Shown: positions 1 through 10,235 of the stretch, piece after piece
Numbering within the stretch: position 1 is the first letter of the stretch
How the letters are laid out: each line of letters opens with the position of its first letter
Assembly: GCF_037893015.1 (NCBI RefSeq)
Contig: NC_133666.1
Span: 256,872,294 to 256,936,293, forward strand
Source: Macrotis lagotis
Lineage: Eukaryota > Chordata > Mammalia > Peramelemorphia > Peramelidae
Direction of reading: 5' to 3'
DNA: 64,000 nucleotides
Translations under genes and position numbers: made by a program
The notes under the pieces: model-generated
What the model saw: only the letters and a program-made list of their open reading frames with translations
What the model was told of the DNA's origin: nothing
The model's database searches: none

Positions 1-2
1 AA

Positions 3-260
3 GATAATTTAAAAATTATTGGAATACCTGAAAGTCATGATCAGGAAAAGAGCCTTGACATCATTTTCAAAGAATTACTACAGGAAAATTGCCCTGATAT
101 CCTAGAAACAGAGGGCAAAATAGAAATGGAGAGAATCCACCAATTCCCCCAAGAAAGAGATCCCAAAAAACCAACCCCTAGGAATATTATGGCCAAGTTC
201 CAGAACTCCCAACATTTGTACAAAATGAGAATAAAAAATAAAATTAAAATAAAATTTTAA
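3..260 (+). mobile_element. L1 ORF1 fragment, RRM-like part
   Basis: Frame 3 is open from the window edge to a TAA at 258-260. It reads like the central RNA-binding part of an L1 ORF1 protein: NLKIIGIPES near the start and PRNIMAKFQNSQ near base 200. The same block occurs in the minus-strand ORF1 at 4512-5515. L1 homology stops at about base 212, and the last codons are an AT-rich run. ORF1p is the RNA-binding chaperone of L1 retrotransposition. This piece is truncated at both ends and not functional. Confidence 0.85.
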
Positions 261-530
261 AAAAGTCTTTTCGACTTCTCTTTATAAAATATCCTGGTTT
301 TTATTATTTATATTATTACCATGCTTAGCTATATTTAAGATCATTGAACCAATTTGGCATTCCTGGTAATAAATCTATCTAAGTTATAGTATATAATTTT
401 TCAAATATGTTTTATAGCCTATTTGCTAATAATTTTATTTAAACATTTTATTTTAAGATTCATTGGGTTTATTATTCTATAGTTTTGAACTTTTTCTTTG
501 TCTCAAGGAAACATTGGGGTTGCACAAATC
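261..530 (-). mobile_element. L1 ORF2 fragment, antisense
   Basis: The stretch gcattcctggtaataaat and its surroundings match the antisense RT region seen again near 11860-11990 and 53770-53880. It is short and diverged, and lies back to back with the ORF1 piece before it. The exact ends are uncertain. From 531 to 744 I recognise nothing. Confidence 0.55.
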
Positions 531-744
531 AGAAATTATGAAGGTATGAAATTGGGTATCTACTTTAGGTCTTTAGTTGTGAGGAGGAGGTTATAGAATA
601 GCAATAAAAGATGGGCAAGTGAATGGATATGGTATGATGAGGGAGAGTGAGGAGACAAGCATAACTCTTAAGATTTTTGAAATTATATGATCATGAGCTG
701 TTTTCTGGCCCAGAAATCCATGCTAAAACCCAAAATGGGATTAA

Positions 745-1640
745 TTAGTTAATTTTCAGTTGAGTAATGAGGTTGGGAACCAGACTGTAGAAAGTTAAGA
801 AGAGAGTGAAAGAAAAACCCACAGCTATAAAATATTTATAGCAACTCTTTTTGTAGTGGCAAAGAATTTTAAACTGGAGATGCTCATCAATTGAGGAATG
901 ACTTAAAGGTTTTGGTGTATAGATTTTATGGAGCACTATTGTTCTATAAAAAATAATAAATGACTGGACTTCAGAAAAACCTGGAAAGATTTGCATGAAT
1001 TGACACTGAGAGAAGTAAGTAGCACCAGAAGGACATTGTACATATTAACAGAGACATTGAGAGATGATCAACTTATGATGGACTTGCTTTTCTCAGCAGC
1101 ACAATGATCAAAGAAAATTCTTTTTTTTTTTAGGTTTTTGCAAGGCGTTGGGGTTAAGTGGCTTGCCCAAGGCCACACAGCTAGGTGATTATTAAGTGTC
1201 TGAGGCCAGATTTGAACTCAGGTACTCTTGACTCCAGGAACAGTGCTCTTATCCACTGCTCCACCTGGCCACCCCAATCAAAGACAATTCTAAAGGACTT
1301 ATGATGGAAAATGACAACTTCATCTAGAGAAGGAACTATGGAGTCTGAATGTAAAACATAAAGCATATTATTCTCAGTTCTTAAAATTTTTTTATACTTT
1401 GTGTTTTTTGTCTTTTTATGGTATTTTGCTCTTTAATTTTGATTCTTCTTTCACAACATGACTAATATAGAAATATGTTTAACATATTTATACGTGTAAA
1501 AACAAAATTTGATCACCTGCTGTCAAGGGGAACAGGAAGGAAAGGGAAGAATGGAGAAAAATGTGGAACTTAAAATCTTACAAAAATTGAATGTTCAGAA
1601 CTATCTTTGCATGTATTTGGAAAAATAAATTTATTTTTTT
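745..1640 (+). mobile_element. L1 3' end and 3' UTR, split by a SINE
   Basis: The sequence follows the usual marsupial L1 3' end: the ctctttttgtagtggcaaag block, a caattgaggaatgac block, tcagaaaaacctggaaagat, ggactatggagtctgaatg-like sequence, then a pyrimidine-rich tail and a final gaaaaataaattta. The same order is seen at 17560-18410 and, inverted, at 51235-51900. The SINE at 1122-1276 interrupts it. ORF2 coding capacity is lost, and only the last ORF2 codons and the 3' UTR remain. Confidence 0.8.
1122..1276 (-). mobile_element. tRNA-derived SINE (WSINE1/Mar1 type)
   Basis: On the minus strand this reads as the standard unit of the window: ggtggccaggtgg head, A-box-like start, B-box-like ggttcaaatc-type motif, cagacacttaataa, ttgggcaagccacttaa and a poly(A) tail (T run at 1122). 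A 15-bp target duplication, atcaaagaMaattct with one mismatch, flanks it at 1107-1121 and 1277-1291. Such SINEs are Pol III transcripts mobilised by L1. The target is the L1 3' UTR, so the SINE is younger than that L1 copy. Confidence 0.92.
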
Positions 1641-2327
1641 AAAAAGGAATGAGAGGAAAAGAAGTCACATTGATTGTAGATGATCTTTGCAAGGATTTTA
1701 GTCTCAAAAGATAGGAAGATATGAAATAGTAACTAGCAGAGATGGATCAATCAAGTGAAAATTTTTGAGAATGGGGGGAGTCATGGCCATATTTACATAT
1801 TGAGGGACACAATCATTGGAGAAAGATAAAAGATAGATGAGATAGATGATAAATGATGATACCATGAGGATGTTAGAAAGGGCAATCTATTGACCAATAC
1901 AGAATAGAATAGGACAGCTGTGTGTTGTGTCAAGAGTTTACTTGGCAAAGAAAAGAGCTCTTTCATGTGAGACGGTGTTGAAGAAGACAATGGTGGCAGG
2001 CACCTGAGTGATGTGAGATGAGGGGGGGGGAGAGGGAGTGCTTAGGAAATGATCTGATTTTTTTCCAGTGTGAATCAGAAAGGGTGGCTGGGGGAGAGGG
2101 ATTTGAGAAGGAATTAAAAGGTCTAGAGGAATTGCTGTGGTAAAAATGATAGTGACTCAGGAATGTATAAGAGTACTGTCTTATTACAGTGAAGGGCCAG
2201 CTTATATCATATAACTTAAATTTGAAGTGGATTCAGATAGCAAAGTTTTGCTCTATTCACAAACACGAATAGGAGCAAAAGTAATATATGATAAAAGTAA
2301 TATAGGGTTGATGTTTTGGGAAGGGAA
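1641..2327. other. Unassigned, purine-rich DNA
   Basis: There is no convincing coding frame or recognised repeat. There is a short G run at 2022-2030 and a purine-rich character on the plus strand, which gives spurious minus-strand open frames. It may be part of an old repeat that I cannot name. Confidence 0.5.
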
Positions 2328-2550
2328 ATGAATAGGCATTTATATGCCATCTGCTATGTGCCAGGAACTCTGTAAGCACTTTACAAATATTATTTCATTT
2401 GATCCTCAAAACAACCCTTCTGGTTGATATTGTTATTCCCATTTTATAGTTGAGGAAACTGAGACAAACAAAAATTAAGTAACTTTTCCAGGGTCGCACA
2501 AGTAGTTTGTATCTGAGCCAGAATTTGAACTCAGGTCTTCTGATTCCCGA
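2328..2550 (-). mobile_element. MIR-type SINE, antisense
   Basis: The plus strand shows the antisense MIR signature: ctatgtgccaggaactctg, a tttacaaatattatttcatttg-like block (seen at 2380-2400), cctcaaaacaaccctt, cattttatagttgaggaaac and the end gaatttgaactcaggtc. MIR is an ancient tRNA-derived SINE with an L2-like tail that is fixed across mammals. This copy is nearly full length and diverged. Confidence 0.88.
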
Positions 2551-3268
2551 CCTAGTATTTTATATACTCATTCCTTGGCTTGCCTCATTTTGGCAGGGCA
2601 AGATTGCTGATCAAATAAGGAATCAACTGTATAAAGCTCTAAAGTATAGAACTGAAATGGTTCATGAAGAGTATAGCTATTGCAGGAGGATGATGAGAAA
2701 AAGAACTGAGGAGGTGAGGGATTGGAAATTACAATAAAGATGAACAAAATTTGGAGTTGTAAAGCCAACGGGAAATGAGATTAAAATAAATTTTGACTAG
2801 ATAAAAGAATTTCAGAGTTTATAAATAAAGAAGGGAGGACATTTGTAGGTGCTGGGAAATTAGGAATATGATCATGTTTGTGTATAGCTGATATAGAGTG
2901 GAGGTTGTGGAGGAATTGTGAGGTTAGAATGCTTTAGGAATTATCAATATATATGTTGAAGTCCCCCAATATGAAAACAGAAGTTGGAAAGATGAGAAAG
3001 ACAATGAGTGAGTCACTAAAATCATTGAGAAAAAACAAGAGGAGTGATTGGAGGTTGGTAGACTCATACTAAATAATATTAAAATTTTGATTGAATGGTA
3101 GATATGGATTGTGTGACCCTCAAATGAGGAGAGGTTATCAAGTGTTAATGGTAAAGGATGAACTTGGTACTGGCATAGTAGAGAAGAGAATATTTAATTC
3201 TCCCACCTCAACTAATGAATTGAGGGGAATGAATGAAAGTCCAAGCATGCTGGAAAGGGTAGCCAGGA
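2551..3268. other. Unassigned DNA left of the HAL1 insertion
   Basis: No repeat or gene is recognised. The sequence continues at 6264 once the element at 3283-6249 and one copy of its target duplication are removed. A 75-codon frame at 3091-3318 runs into the element's T-rich end and shows no family resemblance, so I do not call it a gene. The join reaches a stop a few codons after the duplication. Confidence 0.5.
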
Positions 3269-3282
3269 ATGTTGTCACTTTA
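3269..3282. repeat. Target-site duplication, left copy
   Basis: atgttgtcacttta is repeated exactly at 6250-6263. The two copies bound the minus-strand element between them and prove that it arrived as one retrotransposition event. Confidence 0.95.
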
Positions 3283-3507
3283 TTTTTTTTGGTTTTGCTT
3301 GGGTTTTTTTTAATTTAATTTTTTTAACCTTTTTTTTACTACCATTTATTTATTCTTATTTGGTACAAATAATGTTTTTTATACATTACTAAAATATTCT
3401 TGTTTAAGAGTAAACATAATGCTCCCCCCCCCAAATATAGACCCACATGAGTGATAAAGTAAAGGGGAGAAAAAATTAAAATAAAATAATAATAATAATA
3501 ATAGTAG

Positions 3508-3680
3508 GTATGGCCAGGTGGCAGAGTGGACAGAGCACCAGCCCTGGAGCCAGGAGCACCTGAGCCCAAATCTGGCTCCATATACCCAACAATCATCCAG
3601 CTGTGTGACCCCATGCAAGCCACCACAACCCCACTGCCCTGCAAAAACCAAAGAATAAGGCCCAAAATAAAATAAAATAG
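3508..3680 (+). mobile_element. SINE, GC-rich diverged copy 1
   Basis: ggccaggtggcagagtggac starts the unit. It is followed by agagcaccagccctggagcc, a B-box-like region (gagcccaaatctggctcc), cagctgtgtgacc and a tail of aaaataaaataaaatag. It sits in the 3' region of the HAL1-type element, next to an (AAT)n run at 3484-3502. Many T or A positions of the family are C or G here. Confidence 0.75.
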
Positions 3681-3689
3681 TAATAATAA

Positions 3690-3912
3690 TAGTAAGGGAA
3701 GCTGGGTGGTGGCCAGAGCACAGGCCCTGGAGCCAGGAGCACCTGGATCCAAATCCGGCCTCAGACACCCAACAATCACTCAGAGGTGCAACAGACAGAT
3801 CCCCGGCCCTGGGGCCAAGAGCCCTGAGCCCACATACCACCCCTTAGGCCCAGCATCCACCTGGCCCTATGGTCCCAGACAGGCCATCCGATCCCAGCCC
3901 CTTGCAAGAAGT
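3690..3912 (+). mobile_element. SINE, GC-rich diverged copy 2 with extra tail
   Basis: A head of gggaagctgggtggtggcca (3697-3716) is followed by ccctggagccaggagcacct, ggatccaaatccggcctcag and aacaatcact. From about 3800 a further GC-rich stretch repeats the ccggccctgg motif and ends at cccttgcaagaagtaaaa, which resembles a SINE tail. It may be two truncated SINEs joined together. An AATAAT-type run lies on each side. Confidence 0.65.
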
Positions 3913-4511
3913 AAAAAAGAAAATGTGTTATATCTGACCACTCTCCCCCCATGGTCCATCTTCTCCGCCATCATTCACATCCCCCCCACCTTCCCCCGTC
4001 CCCCTTCTCTCCTTATTACTTCAGATGTCTGTACCCATTGAGTATATATGCTGGTTCCTCTCCTAGTCACCTCTGATGAGAGTAAAGATTCCTTCATTCT
4101 CTCTTGCCTTCCCCCCCTTCCATATCATTGTAATAACTCATTGTAATAAAGAAAAATTTGATTACATGAATTATCTTAGCCTATTCCTCCTCTCCTTTTT
4201 CTTTCTCCCATTACATTTCCCTTTTATCTATTGACTCCATTTTTACACCACTTTATATCTTCAAATTCATCTTTCTCCTGTGCTTCATCTATAAAAACTC
4301 CTTCTACCTGCTCTATTAAATGAGAAGGTTCATATGAGTATTATCAGTATCATTTTTCTATACAGAAATACATGTAGTTCATCATCATTAAGTTCCTCAT
4401 ATTTTCCCCTTCTCCTCCACTCTTTATGCTTCACCTGAGTCCTGTATTTGAAGATCAAACCTTCTGTTCAGCTCTGGCCATTCTAAAAGGAACATTTGAA
4501 ATTCCCCTGGT

Positions 4512-5515
4512 TCATTGAAAGTCCATCTTTTTCCCCTGGAAGAGGACATTCATCCTTGCTGGGTAGTTGATTCTCGGTTGCATTCTAAGCTCTTTTGCCT
4601 TCTGAAATATTATCTTCCAAGCCCTATGAGCTTTTAATGTACTTGCTGCTAAGTCCTGTGTGATCCTGACTGCAGCTCCACAGTATTTGAATTGTGTCCT
4701 TCTGGCTGCTTGTAATATTTTCTCTTTGACTTGGGAGTTCTGGAACTTGGCTATAATATTCCTAGGCATTGGTTTTTGGGGATCTCTTTCTTGGGGGGGA
4801 TAGGTGGATTCTCTCTATTTCTATTTTGCCCTCTGCTTCTAGAATATCAGGGCAATTTTCCTGTAGTAATTCTTTGAAAATGATATTGAGGCTCTTTTCC
4901 TGATCATGACTTTCAGGTATTCAAATAATTTTTAAATTATCTTTCTTAAATCTGTTTTCCATATCAGTTGTTTTTTCAATGACATGTTTCACATTTTCTT
5001 CTAATTTTTCATTCTTTTGGTTTTGAAGTATTGTGTCCTGATTTCTCGTAAAATCAGCAACCTCCCTCAGTTCTATTCTTTGTCTGAAAGATTTGTTTTC
5101 CTCAGAGAGTTTTCTTATCTCTTTTTTCCATCTGGCCAATTCTGCTTTTTAAAGCATTCTTCTCAATAACTTCTTGAACTGTTTTATCCATTTGACCTAT
5201 GCTTGTTTTTAATATGTTATTTTCTTCAGCATTTTTTTGTATCTCCTTGACTAAGTTGCTGACTTCATTTTCATGTTTTTCCTGCATCTCTCTCATTTCT
5301 TTTCCCATTTTTTCTTCTATCTCCCTCACTTGATTTTCAAAGTCTTTTTTGAGCTCTGTCATAGCCTGAGCCCAGTTTCTATTTTTCTTGGAGCCTTTAG
5401 ATGCAGGAATTTGTACCTCCTCATCTTCAGACTGAGTCTTTTGATCCTTCTTGGGATCACAGGCAAAGTCTTTCTCAATGGTGTTCCTCTTTTTTTTTTG
5501 TCTGCTTAAACTCAT
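4512..5515 (-). pseudogene. L1/HAL1 ORF1, decayed
   Basis: The frame opens with MSLSRQKKKRNTIEKDF at 5515, a basic N-terminus. It is followed by a long heptad-rich coiled coil (5450-5110, rich in E, K and N with motifs such as LKKDFENQVREIEEK), an RRM-like part around 4925-4790 (NLKII) and a C-terminal domain (AKFQNSQVKEKILQAARR to 4512). At least one frame change near 5110 and another between 4921 and 4769 break it. ORF1p is a trimeric RNA-binding protein that coats the element's RNA. The domain order fits the family, and the protein is inactive here. Confidence 0.85.
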
Positions 5516-6249
5516 TTCTCCAGCCTGAGCCTGGTTTTGGGGTGCTTTCTGAGTCTTTGAGTATTAGTGGAACACCCCTGTAAGGATCCCTGTGTGTGAG
5601 GCTCTGCCTTCCCTCCTGGTCTGTTAATGACCACAAGTACACCCCTCTGCCATGGGGCTGAGGTAGCGGGAGGGGGGCTGCTGTTCTATGGGGGGGTCCT
5701 GGATTATGATCAGGATCTGAATGTGGTCAGAACCCCAGAGTCCTGTTCCAGGTACAAAAGACAGAGCTAGGCAGTCTTTCTCCACTCCCCTCCCTAGGCT
5801 CAGTACTCATGCCCTGGGGGCTACTGCTTACAGGCTCTGCCTGCTTCCTGTTTCTGGATCTGGGCTGCTGCAGCCAAGCTGCTTGCTGTGTGCCCTGAGG
5901 GCTGGGCTTCACATGCTCGCTCTGGCAGAAGTGCCCCTGCCCATCCCCCAAGTTGTGCCTGGTGCTCCCCAGTGTGTAGATCAGAAAACTGCCCTTGCTG
6001 CTGTGAAGGCTGCTCCCAGTGCCCTGTTGCTGCCTCCAGGAGGCTGAGGTTCCTTCACTCTGGTAGGCCACCCCTCAAACCCCATGGAATGGAGCCTTTC
6101 TGCTCTTTTCCAGGTTACCTTGGGTTGGAGAACTGCCTCACTGTATCCCTCTGTGGGTTGTCTCAAAAATGTAGTTGAGTTCTTAGTTCATATTTAATAG
6201 AGAGCACCTAAGAGAGGATCCTTTCTCGTCACCTTCTTAGCTCCACCCC
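5516..6249 (-). promoter_or_regulatory. 5' UTR / internal promoter region of the HAL1-type element
   Basis: This 730-bp block is GC-richer than its surroundings and lies between the element's first base (6249) and the ORF1 start. L1-type elements carry an internal Pol II promoter here. I see no specific binding site that I can name. Open frames on both strands (for example 5721-6047) are by-products of the base composition. Confidence 0.6.
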
Positions 6250-6263
6250 ATGTTGTCACTTTA

Positions 6264-8419
6264 GAAGGGAGCTAGATCTCTCTATGAGATCCAGAAGATG
6301 GGAGGAGTAGAAAAAGGAAAATATTTCAGATGAAAACAAGTTCGTTGCTTATAGACAAAACATTCCATTGAAAGGGATGGATAGCCTAAGAATTCAAGGT
6401 TATGGGGATTGTTTGGGGAGATACTAATAAAAGGAAGTGATTGAAGGACAACTAGGTATTCCGGATCCCTAGGGACCTCTATTAGAGGGTGGGACTTTTT
6501 TTAGTCATTGAGAACTGAGTTGAGGTGGTTTTTATCAACCTACCTATTCAATCCTTATGATAGAGTCCTTTCAGAATGTAGCTAAAATAATGAGAGAAAT
6601 ACAATTGAATGATATTTTCTCTTTTCCTGTAAGCAGATCAATCTATGAGACTGCATGTAGCTCAAAGTCTAATGGAGGTACCCATGCTTGTTTCAAGTAG
6701 GCTTCAGTTTATATCTTTCAATGATCCATGCTGAAGAAGTGGTGTAAAGAACATCACTGAGGAAAGGAAGTCTTTCGATATATGATTGGCCCTGAGGGTT
6801 TTACCTGATACTCATGAAAATTAAAAAGAACTAGAAGGAAGTCTCTGATATATTTAAGTTAATCCTTTGTATAGGCTTCTTGGGAGACATGAACAAGAAT
6901 TTCACAGAATAGGAAGGTGTGGATAAGTTGTAATCTGTATTGATAGAGGAAATAAGCACATTAATGAGAATTTTTTTCTTTGAAGATGAGAATGAAAATT
7001 ACAGCAGTGGATGCCAGTTCTTTAGCAAGTTTCCTCATCTATAAAATGAAGGAATTAGTCTATGTGATTTCTATGAGTAACTTAGCTATCTAAAAGAATG
7101 CTTATAAGTAGAAAAGTAGTAAAGACTTATTTATATGTTTATGTAAAGCCCTAAAGTTTATCCTGGGTTCATGAACTTGTTACTTTAACAATTTGATAGG
7201 TACATTTCAGTATAATTACTTTCTTCTATTATTCTATGTATTTCATTTTAATAAAAACATTATTCTGAGAAGAGATCCATAAATTTCACCAAACTGTCAT
7301 GACAAAATATGTTTAAAAATCTATGCCATAAAGAGCAGGGTCAGAATGTATAAATGACTGAATTTTGCATCTGGTGCCAAGTAATAGACAAGCAGAATTT
7401 AATACACATTCTCTCTATCTAGGGGAACATTAATTTGAAGTTCATTATTTTAAGTTCCAGTATATGATTTGTACTTAATGTTAATTAGTAAGCATAAATT
7501 AAGCACTCATTATGTGCCACTCTGCATTGTCCTAGACAATAGTGATATAAGTACAAAGAATGAAATGAGAAGAGGTCACAAATATAAACACACATATTAT
7601 ATGCATATATGTGTATATATAACATAAATATAAAGTGAATACATTCAAATATATTTTGAGCATTGCTGCTTTATCCAAAGTAATTTTATTATTTTATATA
7701 GGTTTAAATAATTTTTTAAACAATGTCTTTCCATTTAAATCATGAAAGTCATTAGGAAAATGTTATTTACTGAATAGACGTTTACTTTTTAATCAACTTT
7801 TCAGATTATTGAATATTGGTGTATTTTAGTTAGCAGTTTGTTTTTAAAAACAAATGTAACATCTAGATTTTCTCCATTAAAATAATGTAGTCTGTTTCTG
7901 GAAAAAAATAGGGATTTTCTGATGTCCTTGTTATAGTTCAAACTTTATTTAAACTTTATTATATTAGTAAATATTTTCTTTCATGTTAACTTATTTTTGA
8001 TTTAATAAAAGGCACCTATCTAATCACACTTAAAAATTTTATTTCTCTTAGATTTTCAATAGCTGTGAAAAAGTTCAGTTTCCTGAATCCACTTCGAATT
8101 TTTAGTTTAAATGCTTAAATCCTTTAGCATTAAGTACAATAACAAATGGAAAACACATAGTTCCTATTTTAAATGAATTTGGAGTACAGTTTGCAGTCTT
8201 TGGTAAATAAATATAATTTTTATTGAAATTCAGAAAATATTTCATATAATAGTATTTTTAGTTGTTTCCATGGTAAGAAGACAAAGCAGGATCAATCCTA
8301 TATGAATGATTATAGGTAGTATCTTATTTTTTATTTAAATATTATGTTATTCTTTCTACCTTGACAAACTATTGGAACAAAGAGAATTATGTAGAATTAG
8401 GGGGCAAGCATTTTATTTA
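6264..8419. other. Unassigned DNA with two weak old-SINE traces
   Basis: It is AT-rich with no gene. At 7020-7075 gtttcctcatctataaaatg looks like the core of a MIR/THER-type SINE (plus). At 7490-7560 ttaagcactcattatgtgcc looks like an antisense MIR tail. Both are short. The rest shows nothing that I recognise. Confidence 0.5.
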
Positions 8420-8730
8420 TTACAGGATTAGGGAACTTTAGAGTGAAAGGGCTCTTAGAGTTAACCTGAACCAAATTTTATCTGACATATGAACCCCTTT
8501 TGACGCATCTCCAATAAGTAATCAGTCAACCCTTTTTGAAGACATCCCTATCTCCCGTGTCATGGCAAGGTTTTAATTGTTTGGATATGTTTCTGCATAT
8601 TGACCTGAAATCTCCTTTCCTGTCACTTTTACCCAGCAATACTGGAGTTGACCAAGAAGATAAAAGAGGCTTCATGTGATAACTTTTCAAACATTTCAAG
8701 ACATTTTGTACTCATTAAGAACAAATGATG

Positions 8731-8893
8731 CGGGCTGCTAGGTGGCACAGTGGACAAAGCACCGGCCCTGGAGTCAGGAGTACCTGGGTTCAAATCCGGT
8801 CTCAGACACTTAATAATTACCTAGCCATGTGGCCTTGGGCAAGCCGCTTAACTCCATTGCCTTGCAAAAAAAAAAAAAACTTAAAAAAAAAAG
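8731..8893 (+). mobile_element. SINE, first of a tandem pair
   Basis: cgggctgctaggtggcacag begins the unit and an A run interrupted by C and T ends it (8866-8892). The B-box-like ggttcaaatcc and the cagacacttaataattacct block are intact. The 12-bp sequence gaacaaatgatg precedes it (8719-8730), separates it from the next SINE (8894-8905) and follows that one (9055-9066). Confidence 0.93.
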
Positions 8894-8905
8894 GAACAAA
8901 TGATG

Positions 8906-9054
8906 TGGGCAGCTAGGTGGCACAGTGGATAGAGTACCGACCTTGGAGTCAGGAGGATCTGAGTTCAAATATGACCTCAGATACTTAACTAATTACCTAG
9001 CTGTGTGACCTTGGGCAAGTCACTTAACTCCATTGCCTTGTTTTTAAAAAAAAG
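8906..9054 (+). mobile_element. SINE, second of a tandem pair
   Basis: tgggcagctaggtggcacag begins the unit. It differs from its neighbour (aggatctgagttcaaatatg, gatacttaactaattacct, gtgaccttgggcaagtcact), so it is a different subfamily and the pair is not a simple duplication. It is flanked by the shared 12-bp repeat gaacaaatgatg at 8894-8905 and 9055-9066. Confidence 0.93.
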
Positions 9055-9564
9055 GAACAAATGATGCCAAAGTATTCTCTTTAATTTTCGGACAGAGTTT
9101 CCCCTGTATTTAAGATTTTTCTTACTGTTTCATTTTTTTAAAAACCAGTATATTTGATTGATTCTTTTTATTTTTACATTATAGTCATTTGTGGACATTA
9201 AAGTTCTTGTCCCACATTAACTTTTCCTTGTAACATTTTCTTGTATTACCTAAAATGTAAGCTTCCACTTTTGTGTCTGTTGCAAATTTGAAAAGCATGC
9301 CATTTATGCTTTTATCTGAGTCAGTGATTAAAAATGTTTAATAGCAAGGTTCAAGTATATAAGATCCCTGAGTTATTTCTCTTGAGATTGCCTTCTAGGT
9401 TGACACTGGAATGCTCTTTGGATCTTACTATATAACCAGGTCTGAATTTTCTGATTATGCTATTGTTCAATCTAAATTTCTCCCTTTCCCCCCTTAATTT
9501 AGTACAATGCTAGCACAACCTAGGTGCTAGCTGACTAAGTAGTAAAGGCTTTTGCTAAAATCTA

Positions 9565-10235
9565 ATGGAAAATAATTCAGAATTGTGCCCCCAGATTAAA
9601 CCATACCTACCCTTTGAAACAAAATCAATATTAAGTCTATCCTCCAAAGAGATCAAAGAAAGAGGAAAAAGACCTATCTACTTGTCTGTCTGTCTGTTCA
9701 TCTGTTTGTCTATGTATAAAAACACAGCAGCTCTTTTTGTAGTGGTAAAAAATTAGGAACTGAGCCATGTGTCATATGAATACAATGGAATACTATTTTG
9801 CTGTAAGAAATGATGAAGGGGGAGTGGTTTCAGAAATAAAATAAGAAGACATGAAGTATGAAGTGATGCAAAATATGTGAGAAGAACCTAGAGAACAACT
9901 TCTCAATGATAACACTATTATAATGACTTCTTTGAAAGACTTAGAAATGATGATTAACAGAATGACTAGTTCCAAGGGATTCATGATAAAGCATGCTTTC
10001 CACCTCCAGTCAGAGTAAAAACTGAGGCTATATGTATGTCTTTGTGTGTATATGTATCCATATGTATGTATACATTTGAGTATGTACACACATACACACA
10101 TATATGGCTAATGTGGGAATTTGTTTTGCTTAACTATACATATTTGAATTTCTTTTTTGACTTTCTTAATGGGGGGCAGGAGAGGTGGGGAAAATTAAGA
10201 AATCAAAATTAAATTAAATTATAAAAACTTGAAAA
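9565..10235 (+). mobile_element. L1 3' end, divergent subfamily
   Basis: Near 9565 the ORF2 end is still legible (WKNNSELCPQIKPY-like). The cagcagctctttttgtagtgg block and a tggaatactattttgctgtaag block follow, then a 3' UTR with ccaagggattcatgataaagc and ccacctccagtcagagtaaa. The tail is A-rich. The 3' UTR resembles that at 24360-24690 more than that at 745-1640, so at least two L1 3' UTR lineages are present. Confidence 0.75.

Larger units (their letters stand above)
3283..6249 (-). mobile_element. Complete ORF1-only L1 relative (HAL1 type)
   Basis: This is an entire insertion with an exact 14-bp target duplication (3269-3282 and 6250-6263). On the minus strand it has a GC-rich 5' UTR (6249 to about 5516), an L1-like ORF1 (5515-4512), and then a non-coding pyrimidine/purine-biased 3' region ending in a poly(A) tail (T run near 3283). 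There is no trace of ORF2 (endonuclease or reverse transcriptase) between ORF1 and the tail. HAL1 (half-L1) elements have exactly this design and borrow the L1 machinery. Two SINE-like units are inserted in the 3' region. The copy at 40592-43520 has the same layout. Confidence 0.85.
8420..9560 (+). mobile_element. Ancient amniote repeat (CR1/L3-like?), split by two SINEs
   Basis: Two halves, 8420-8718 and 9067-9560, flank the SINE pair. The second half has tgcaaatttgaaaagcatgcc, ttatctgagtcagtgatt, aaaatgtttaatagcaagg and gttgacactggaatgctctt. The same order recurs at 49430-49990. This pattern belongs to an old repeat that I associate with CR1/L3 elements, but the exact family is uncertain. 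Confidence 0.55.

Noticed and set aside
3339-3840. Overlapping minus-strand frames of 146 and 153 codons
   Set aside because: Both run through two inserted SINEs and the HAL1 3' region. The apparent internal repeat in the protein is the SINE repeated twice.
5721-6178. Several frames on both strands in a GC-rich block
   Set aside because: This is the 5' UTR of the HAL1-type element. The openness follows base composition and the frames do not agree with the matching block at 42700-43520.
8731-8916. Possible tRNA genes at the heads of the SINEs
   Set aside because: The A- and B-box-like motifs belong to the SINE head. There is no cloverleaf with paired acceptor stems, and the units end in poly(A).
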